Origin: Nitrosomonas sp.
GTDB lineage: Bacteria; Pseudomonadota; Gammaproteobacteria; Burkholderiales; Nitrosomonadaceae
DNA: 13,114 bases
Assembly (NCBI GenBank): GCA_029881855.1
Contig: JAOULU010000012.1
Location: forward strand, 1 to 13,114
Direction of reading: 5' to 3'
The first letter of the stretch is position 1. The number at the start of each line of letters is the position of its first letter. The position numbers were made by a program, and so were the translations under genes. Shown one piece after another: positions 7,969 through 13,114 of the stretch. The notes under the pieces were generated by a model. The model had not been told where the DNA came from and did no database searches. It saw only the letters and a program-made list of their open reading frames with translations.

Positions 7969-8053
7969 ATGTTTGTATGTAAAAAACGGTAGATGATAAC
8001 TGATAAGGAAGCTGAATGATGTATAAACCAATGTCTGATAGCTAAAATAACCT

Positions 8054-8077
8054 ATCTCATGCTGAGATTTTATCTCA
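8054..8077. promoter_or_regulatory. Alternating hexamer dyads ATCTCA/TGAGAT, possible operator
   Basis: ATCTCA (8054-8059), TGAGAT (8063-8068) and ATCTCA (8072-8077) follow each other with 3-base spacers (TGC and TTT), so the half-sites alternate in direction every 9 bases. The middle copy can pair with either neighbour, giving two mutually exclusive 6-bp dyads. They lie about 86 bases upstream of the aroA start. This pattern could be a cooperative binding site for a dimeric regulator. The function is inferred. Confidence 0.4.
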
Positions 8078-8096
8078 TCACCGATTGAATCAGCAA
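8067..8096 (-). promoter_or_regulatory. Candidate sigma-70 promoter for aroA
   Basis: Read leftward, TTGCTG (8091-8096) and TAAAAT (8067-8072) are 18 bases apart. The -10 matches the consensus at five of six bases; the -35 matches at three. The -10 falls inside the right-hand dyad of the hexamer series, so a protein bound there would block it. This is a weak prediction from sequence alone. Confidence 0.3.
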
Positions 8097-8359
8097 TTAA
8101 TCAGTACGTTTATCACAAAAATAATGGCATAAATAGTGGTGCTGGAGAACTTGATTTGAATAGAAATATTGAATTAGTGGTAATTTAATTTGCAAAAATA
8201 TTTATTAATCTACCTTGTTTAAGGTAATCTATTGCGGTAAATTTTCAGAAAAGGGTCTTATTTGTTTGAGATGCCTTTAAAAAATTATTACCTGGCATAT
8301 GGATAAGTAGATGCGGGGTAAAGTTGTCTTAATTATTCTTATGAAGAAGAGGTTGTTTA

Positions 8360-8605
8360 ATGGAAGATGCAGAAATTGCTTTAATGTTTTGCTTGCTGCT
8401 TATTCCTGTTGCTATTTGGTTGCAGGTATGGGTAAAGGGGCGCAAAATAAAACGACAAAATGAAATGGGTGAAGAAGAATTTGATAATACGGGACGTGCT
8501 TTTTTATCAATAATGTTAGAAGGTGTGGCTGTTATTGGTGGGCTGCTTATAGTTATCGTGGCTTCAGGCGGTGTTATTAAGTATATTTTAAATTTTTATA
8601 TGTAA
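8360..8605 (+). CDS. Small two-helix membrane protein of unknown function
   Basis: The protein has 81 residues. Two hydrophobic segments are visible, about 6-25 and 53-78, joined by a highly charged loop (KGRKIKRQNEMGEEEFD) around 27-42. The basic first part of that loop suggests that it is cytoplasmic, giving a hairpin with both ends outside; this is an inference. A good Shine-Dalgarno (AGAGG) lies 7 bases before the ATG, and the frame has no competing start, so it is probably a real gene. I do not recognise the family. It stands alone, divergent from aroA and convergent with the topoisomerase gene. Confidence 0.65.
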   Translation: MEDAEIALMFCLLLIPVAIWLQVWVKGRKIKRQNEMGEEEFDNTGRAFLSIMLEGVAVIGGLLIVIVASGGVIKYILNFYM

Positions 8606-8611
8606 TCTACA

Positions 8612-8677
8612 AGGAATCGTGGGATAACCCATGAATTTGACATTTAAATAAAAGTTCTTGAGTTATTGGCGATTCCT
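8612..8677. terminator. Nested inverted repeats between convergent genes
   Basis: AGGAATCG (8612-8619) and CGATTCCT (8670-8677) form an exact 8-bp inverted repeat. Overlapping its left arm is a smaller stem-loop at 8618-8633 (CGTGGG-ATAA-CCCATG, with one G-T pair). The elements lie between the end of the small membrane protein gene and the end of the topoisomerase gene. A short A5T4 run follows the right arm. A bidirectional terminator is possible, but the structure is not classical. Confidence 0.3.
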
Positions 8678-8712
8678 GATAAAAATTTTCCCAATGTTTA
8701 GTTTATAAGTGA

Positions 8713-11220
8713 CTAGGTTTCTTTGCTTGTTGGTTTAGTTACCGTTTCTTTCTTTTTGGATGTGGTTTTCTTAGCAGGTTTTTTCTGCTCAAATTCAAAA
8801 CCGATTTTTCCGTCTGAGTTTCTGACTAGGTAAGCTGAAAAAGGCCTGCCTTTTTTGGAAATAAATTTTGTCAATAAGTCTGTTTTACCTGTTTCCAGTA
8901 ATTTTTGGACTTGTTCGCGTTCTATTGGGCGTTCAAGAATGATTTTCCCTGTTCTGAAGCTGCATGAACGTGATGGGCCGACAGATTTTTCACAAATATA
9001 ATGCATGCCGTGTTCATAAACAGCATTACTACATTGCGGACATTTTCCCAGGGAAACTTGACTGGTAAAGTCTACTTCTTCTTGATTTTCATCATCATTA
9101 CCAAAGTCAAATTTCATTTCTAACTCATCAGTGAGTTTGATATTGGCATTAAACAAGCGCCCCATTTTACTACGGAAGCCTTGCAGCGGGCCAACTTCTC
9201 GTTTGGTAATCAAAGTTTCCATTTCATCAACTTCAAATTGACGACCAGCTAAAATTTTCCAGAGTGCAAAATCACATTTTTGGCATTGGAATTTTTTATA
9301 GGTTTCATGGACGATACCTCCGCATTTTGGGCAAGGTGATTGTAGTGTTGAAAAATCACCTTCGATTGTTTCACCGCGATGACTTTTCGCTTGTTCAACA
9401 ATTTTGCGTGTCATTTCAGCAATGTTATTCATAAATGCACTGCGTTTTAATTCGCCTTGTTCAATTTGTCGGAGCTGAAACTCCCAGTTCCCAGTGAGCT
9501 CAGGTGAAATGAGTTCTGGAACTTTAAGGCCGCGCAATAAAGTAATGAGAGAGAAAGCTTTGGCCGTCGGTTGTAGCTCTCTGCCCGTGCGCTGTAAGTA
9601 ATTCTCGTAAACCAGGCCTTCGATAATCGCCGCACGGGTAGCTGGTGTGCCTAAACCTTTAGTGCTCATGGCGGCGCGTAGCTCCTCGTCTTCAACAAGT
9701 TTCCCAGCGCCTTCCATAGCTGACAGTAAAGTCGCCTCATTAAATCTAGCTGGGGGGCGGGTTTGATTGTGGATGACTTCGATTTCTTTTGTGGTGACAG
9801 ACTGGTTGGGGGTAATAGCGACCAATGTTGAATCATCATCTGTATCATTGTTCTTTGTTGATTTGCCATAAACAGCTTGCCATCCAGGATTAACTAGGAC
9901 CTTGCCCTCTGTCTTAAAGGGCTCATTTTCAACACGAGTTATTCGTGTGGTAATCAAATATTCGGCCGCGGGATAGAAGATAGCTAAAAAACGCTTTGTT
10001 ACTAAATCATAAAGTTTAGTCTCAGCTTCATTTAGCTTTTTAGGATTTAGTAGGGTTGGAATAATGGCAAAGTGATCAGAGATCTTAGCGTTATTAAAAA
10101 TACGTTTATTGGCTTTGACCCAGTCTGAAGTCAGAATTTTGCTGGCAAATGCCCCGTAGTCGGTGTCTTTTAAATTCTGTAGTGTGTCTTTAACCGTGGT
10201 AATGTAATCCTCAGGTAGCGCACGTGAGTCGGTACGTGGATAAGTGAGTACTTTATGCCGTTCATATAAGGCCTGCGCAAGTCCTAAGGTTGCTTTTGCG
10301 GAAAAACCAAAACGACTGTTCGCGTCGCGTTGCAAGCTTGTTAGGTCATATAGTAAAGGGCATGTTTCTTTGGAAGGTCTGCTTTCCTCGCTAGCAATGC
10401 CTGTCTTTCCCTGACATTTATCGCGGATAAGCACGGCTTTATCCTGAGTCCATAATCTTTCAGCTTTTAACTCATTATTCGTTTTATCTTTGGTGAATTT
10501 CTCATCAAACCATTTGCCGAGATAGCTGCCATTTTTTGTGGCAAATGTGCCATGTATTTCGTAGTAGCTTTGCGGTACAAATTTTTTAATTTTTTCTTCA
10601 CGTTCAACAAGAATTGCCAGAGTTGGTGTTTGTACACGCCCAACTGTTGTTTTGTGAAAGCCGCCTTCCTGGGAATTAAAAGCTGTCATGGCGCGTGTGC
10701 CATTAATTCCTACTAGCCAATCTGATTCTGAGCGGCTGACAGCAGCTTCTGCCAGTGATTGCACTTCTGAATTGTCAAGTAATTTTTTGAAGCCTTGGCG
10801 AATGGCATCTGGCGTCATTGATTGTAACCAGAGGCGTTTAATAGGTTTCTTAGTACCGACATGGCGAACGATATAATAAAAAATTAATTCGCCTTCTCTA
10901 CCTGCATCACAGGCGTTGATGATTGTGTCAATATCTTTACGCTTGATGAGTTTAGTTAGCAGTTTAAGGCGTGTGGCCGTTTTCTCGATAGGATTTAAAT
11001 CGAAGTGAGGCGGGATGACAGGTAGGTTAGCAAAGCTCCATTTACCGCGTTTTACTTCATATTCTTTAGGAATGATAAGCTCAAGTAAATGACCGACAGC
11101 CGATGAAACGACGTATTCATCACTCTCAAAATAGTCGTTGTGTTTGGAAAAGCCGCCCAGTGCACGAGTGATATCTGTTGCAACAGAAGGTTTCTCAGCG
11201 ATAATCAGTGACTTGCTCAT
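8713..11220 (-). CDS. topB: DNA topoisomerase III-type (type IA) enzyme
   Basis: Type IA topoisomerases pass one DNA strand through a break in the other, relaxing or decatenating DNA. The protein has 835 residues. It starts with a Toprim domain: IIAEKPS at 6-12 with acidic E9, and ACDAGREGE at 103-111. The catalytic tyrosine is Y327 in LTYPRTDSR, and KGLGTPATRAAII follows at 521-533. Two zinc-binding segments come later: CPKC...CQKC (C630, C633, C646, C649), then CPQC with C743 and C753. A lysine- and threonine-rich tail ends the protein. In the Toprim motif the second Asp of the usual DxD is Gly (DAG), as I recall from a topoisomerase III subfamily. A GGAAAG precedes the ATG, within a 5-bp hairpin. 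The gene lies 135 bases after smg. topA is the alternative name, but sequence style favours topoisomerase III. Confidence 0.9.
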   Translation of the reverse strand: MSKSLIIAEKPSVATDITRALGGFSKHNDYFESDEYVVSSAVGHLLELIIPKEYEVKRGKWSFANLPVIPPHFDLNPIEKTATRLKLLTKLIKRKDIDTIINACDAGREGELIFYYIVRHVGTKKPIKRLWLQSMTPDAIRQGFKKLLDNSEVQSLAEAAVSRSESDWLVGINGTRAMTAFNSQEGGFHKTTVGRVQTPTLAILVEREEKIKKFVPQSYYEIHGTFATKNGSYLGKWFDEKFTKDKTNNELKAERLWTQDKAVLIRDKCQGKTGIASEESRPSKETCPLLYDLTSLQRDANSRFGFSAKATLGLAQALYERHKVLTYPRTDSRALPEDYITTVKDTLQNLKDTDYGAFASKILTSDWVKANKRIFNNAKISDHFAIIPTLLNPKKLNEAETKLYDLVTKRFLAIFYPAAEYLITTRITRVENEPFKTEGKVLVNPGWQAVYGKSTKNNDTDDDSTLVAITPNQSVTTKEIEVIHNQTRPPARFNEATLLSAMEGAGKLVEDEELRAAMSTKGLGTPATRAAIIEGLVYENYLQRTGRELQPTAKAFSLITLLRGLKVPELISPELTGNWEFQLRQIEQGELKRSAFMNNIAEMTRKIVEQAKSHRGETIEGDFSTLQSPCPKCGGIVHETYKKFQCQKCDFALWKILAGRQFEVDEMETLITKREVGPLQGFRSKMGRLFNANIKLTDELEMKFDFGNDDENQEEVDFTSQVSLGKCPQCSNAVYEHGMHYICEKSVGPSRSCSFRTGKIILERPIEREQVQKLLETGKTDLLTKFISKKGRPFSAYLVRNSDGKIGFEFEQKKPAKKTTSKKKETVTKPTSKET

Positions 11221-11355
11221 GATCTTTCCATGAAAGGGTATCTGCTTGTTAATATTTCTTGATAAAAGCTAGGGGTATTAATTCGAGTATTGAGCACAGT
11301 TAGTCCGAGTGACGGTTTGTAACTAAATTAATGGGTAGTAACGTAAGAAATTTTA

Positions 11356-11814
11356 TCAATGCTTATATTGCGAGTCGCTGACAACCAGTAATTTTTCAAG
11401 GATGGTGTCATCTGCGAGTTGATTTTGTATCCAAAGTTCGGTTAGGACAATCAGCTTAATTTTTTCTAAACTTGATGAATCTTCATCCATTGCTAAAACG
11501 CGGTCAATGAGTAATTCACGTTGTAGTGCATTAATGATGTCGGCCTGTTGTAGAAAAATAATAAAACCTCGTCCTTCAGCATCGATTCTTTCCATTTCAT
11601 ATTCGGTATAACAGCGAAACGAATCGCTTTCAGCAAGTGTAGAGGGGTAATTTCCTATGTCATGCCGGGCCAGTTCAGAGAGCCAGTCAAGTGCTTGATT
11701 GATGTCTTCATCAGCAAACCCTGCAATAGTTAATTTGCGTGTTAGTGTGGCGGAATCAGGGTAACTGCCGGAATCAAAATAATTTTCAAATAAATAAACA
11801 AGTATATCGAACAT
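11356..11814 (-). CDS. smg: Smg family protein (DUF494)
   Basis: The protein has 152 residues, close to the usual 150-160 of Smg proteins. It begins MFDILVYLFENYF, the characteristic N-terminus, and continues with LTRKLTIAGFADEDINQALDWLSEL and an acidic, helical C-terminal half. No membrane segment or signal peptide is visible. The molecular role is not established; the family is known mainly from its conserved place beside dprA, which it follows here after 79 bases. The short spacer and shared direction suggest co-transcription with dprA and perhaps the topoisomerase gene. No Shine-Dalgarno is visible before the ATG. Confidence 0.9.
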   Translation of the reverse strand: MFDILVYLFENYFDSGSYPDSATLTRKLTIAGFADEDINQALDWLSELARHDIGNYPSTLAESDSFRCYTEYEMERIDAEGRGFIIFLQQADIINALQRELLIDRVLAMDEDSSSLEKIKLIVLTELWIQNQLADDTILEKLLVVSDSQYKH

Positions 11815-11893
11815 AATAGTTAAAATAATTTCAAGTATGTTTATAGTAGGGGTTTTTAATTTCCCTTATAGTTATAAATATCAGCAACATACG

Positions 11894-12994
11894 TTATTGA
11901 ATTCGTTGGTAACAGCCGCCTGGAAGACTGGTAATTAGGCCGTCTAACTCAAGCGTTAATAGCATGGCTGATACTGCATCTGCCGTCAAGCCACTACGAG
12001 TACATAAAGTATCAACATCGACTGCGTCATAGCCAAGAAGTTTAAGTAGTACTGCATCTTCGGCGGATGGTTTTGAGTCAGACTCAGATTCTTGAGTATT
12101 GATAGGCGAATTTTCTGTTGATTGAAAATTAAGTTCATCAAGAATATCTTGTGTACTTTCTACTAATTTCGCACCTTGTTTGATTAATGCATGACAGCCT
12201 TTTGAGAGAGGAGAATGTATTGAGCCTGGAATTGCCAACACATCACGTCCTTGTTCTAGCGCTTGGCGCGCTGTAATTAGAGAGCCACTGCGTAATGCGG
12301 CTTCAACAACTAAACAAGCAAGACTCATGCCGCTGATAATGCGATTCCGGCGAGGAAAATTTCTTCCAATGGCCGGTGTACCAAGTGGAAATTCTGAGAT
12401 TAACGCGCCATTTTTCGCTAGTTGGTGTGCAAGCTGGTGATTTCGCGCAGGGTAGACAATGTCTAGGCCTGTTCCCACAATTGCGATACTGGCAGAAGCA
12501 CCGCGTAAGCCACCGTGATGTGCGGCTGTATCAATCCCCAGCGCCATACCACTGATGATACAAAGTCCTGCGTTACTGGCTGCTTCTGAAAAAGCCTCTG
12601 CATTAGATAAGCCTTGCGGTGTTGCGTTGCGACTGCCTACAACAGCTAAGGCAATTCTATTTAGAAGTTTTCTTTGTCCTTTAAAATAAAGCAGAGGGGG
12701 CGGGTCTGGGATATTTAGGAGTTGGCTTGGGTAATCAGGGTCTGCCAAAGTGATAATTGAGTTAGTTGGATCTTCTAGCCATTTAAGTGTTGTGGAAATC
12801 TTATCAGTATCAGCGCCGCGCAATAAATTCTTAACAAGGGGTTTTTTTATGATGCGTTCAAGTGCTGCGGTATTTGCGGAAAAAATCTCATTTGGGCTGC
12901 CAAAAGCAACCAGCAAGCGCCGTACGGACTCATCTCCCAGACCTTTAATTAAGCAAAGATTTAGCCAAGACTCGATGTCCGGTGGATGATTCAT
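11894..12994 (-). CDS. dprA: DNA-processing protein DprA/Smf
   Basis: DprA binds incoming single-stranded DNA during natural transformation and loads RecA on it; many bacteria keep the gene whether or not they are known to be competent. The protein has 366 residues. A helical N-terminal part (about 1-70) is followed by the Rossmann-like domain with VGSRNATPQG at 119-128, SGMALGIDTAAH at 148-159, VGTGLDIVYPARN at 173-185, NFPRRNRIISG at 212-222 and AIPGSIHSPLSKG at 254-266. A winged-helix domain occupies about 308-366. All core motifs look intact. The ATG is 18 bases after the upstream stop, in the same frame, and has no Shine-Dalgarno. smg and a topoisomerase gene lie downstream, a common order in proteobacteria. 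Confidence 0.96.
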   Translation of the reverse strand: MNHPPDIESWLNLCLIKGLGDESVRRLLVAFGSPNEIFSANTAALERIIKKPLVKNLLRGADTDKISTTLKWLEDPTNSIITLADPDYPSQLLNIPDPPPLLYFKGQRKLLNRIALAVVGSRNATPQGLSNAEAFSEAASNAGLCIISGMALGIDTAAHHGGLRGASASIAIVGTGLDIVYPARNHQLAHQLAKNGALISEFPLGTPAIGRNFPRRNRIISGMSLACLVVEAALRSGSLITARQALEQGRDVLAIPGSIHSPLSKGCHALIKQGAKLVESTQDILDELNFQSTENSPINTQESESDSKPSAEDAVLLKLLGYDAVDVDTLCTRSGLTADAVSAMLLTLELDGLITSLPGGCYQRIQ

Positions 12995-13012
12995 AAGAAT
13001 AATACATGGGTT

Positions 13013-13114
13013 TTATGGTGTTCTGACAGCATCCAGAATTTCAATAAAATGTGTACTTTGTACTACCAACGCATAGGATATTTTATCAAAAACCCGGAAC
13101 ACAAAAACCAGTCC
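13013..13114 (-). CDS. C-terminal end of a LysM-type envelope protein, truncated by the window edge
   Basis: A leftward frame, open from the window edge, gives 33 residues ending VFRVFDKISYALVVQ...ILDAVRTP before a TAA stop at 13013-13015. The pattern 'VFR-F-KISYALV' and the final 'DAVRTP' resemble the C-terminus of the LysM peptidoglycan-binding proteins often encoded just before dprA in betaproteobacteria. The LysM domain itself would lie beyond the window. Only 18 bases separate it from dprA, so it probably leads the dprA-smg-topoisomerase transcription unit. The assignment rests on a short tail and on gene order. Confidence 0.55.
   Translation of the reverse strand, partial: GLVFVFRVFDKISYALVVQSTHFIEILDAVRTP

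Larger units (their letters stand above)
7969..8359. other. Divergent intergenic region between aroA and a small membrane protein gene
   Basis: This 391-base AT-rich stretch has no gene that I can support. It holds the alternating hexamer dyads at 8054-8077, a candidate aroA promoter at 8067-8096, and a perfect 6-bp hairpin, TACCTT-GTTT-AAGGTA, at 8211-8226. That hairpin is not followed by a T-run. A possible promoter for the rightward gene, TTGTTT (8215-8220) and TAAATT 17 bases later, is weak and overlaps the hairpin. Confidence 0.55.

Noticed and set aside
7969..8031. N-terminal extension of AroA by 21 residues
   Set aside because: The extension is unlike the family N-terminus, and the internal ATG at 7968 gives the normal length.
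8341..8466. An alternative start ATGAAGAAGAGG for a different frame before the small membrane gene
   Set aside because: It gives a short product with no ribosome-binding site; the AGAGG within it is better placed to serve the ATG at 8360.
11815..11893. A GGG...CCC stem in the dprA-smg spacer as a terminator
   Set aside because: Only three to five pairs form, with a mismatch and a 10-base loop, and the two genes are commonly co-transcribed.

Overview
The window looks like an ordinary, AT-leaning chromosomal segment from a Gram-negative proteobacterium. Gene content and order suggest a betaproteobacterium: a LysM-type protein, dprA, smg and a topoisomerase III-type gene in a row, plus aroA-cmk-rpsA-ihfB-lapA-pyrF. 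A relative of Nitrosomonas would fit, but that is an inference from recalled gene order. No mobile element, CRISPR array, rRNA or tRNA was recognised.

Layout. Bases 1-1210 (+) hold the 3' part of an exbD/tolR gene and a proline-rich, membrane-anchored TonB/TolA-like gene 9 bases after it, as in an energy-transduction operon. Bases 1487-1990 (+) encode a small lipoprotein standing alone. A dyad at 2010-2044 separates it from the leftward genes that follow.

Bases 2034-7968 (all -) read, in transcription order, aroA, cmk, rpsA, ihfB, lapA, pyrF and a DUF6629-like membrane protein gene. They join aromatic amino-acid and pyrimidine metabolism with translation (S1), nucleoid architecture (IHF beta) and envelope assembly (LapA). 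The order is familiar, but lapB, which commonly follows lapA, is absent, and a DUF6629 gene is tightly coupled to pyrF.

Bases 7969-8359 form a divergent intergenic region with an alternating ATCTCA/TGAGAT motif over a possible aroA promoter. An orphan 81-residue two-helix membrane protein gene (+) follows at 8360-8605. Bases 8713-13114 (-) read, in transcription order, the tail of a LysM-type gene, dprA, smg and a topoisomerase III gene.

I found no clearly new multi-gene system. The points most worth a second look are the promoter-region dyad series near aroA, the rearranged lapA-pyrF-DUF6629 junction, the unusual C-terminal domain of the TonB-like protein, and the small orphan envelope proteins.
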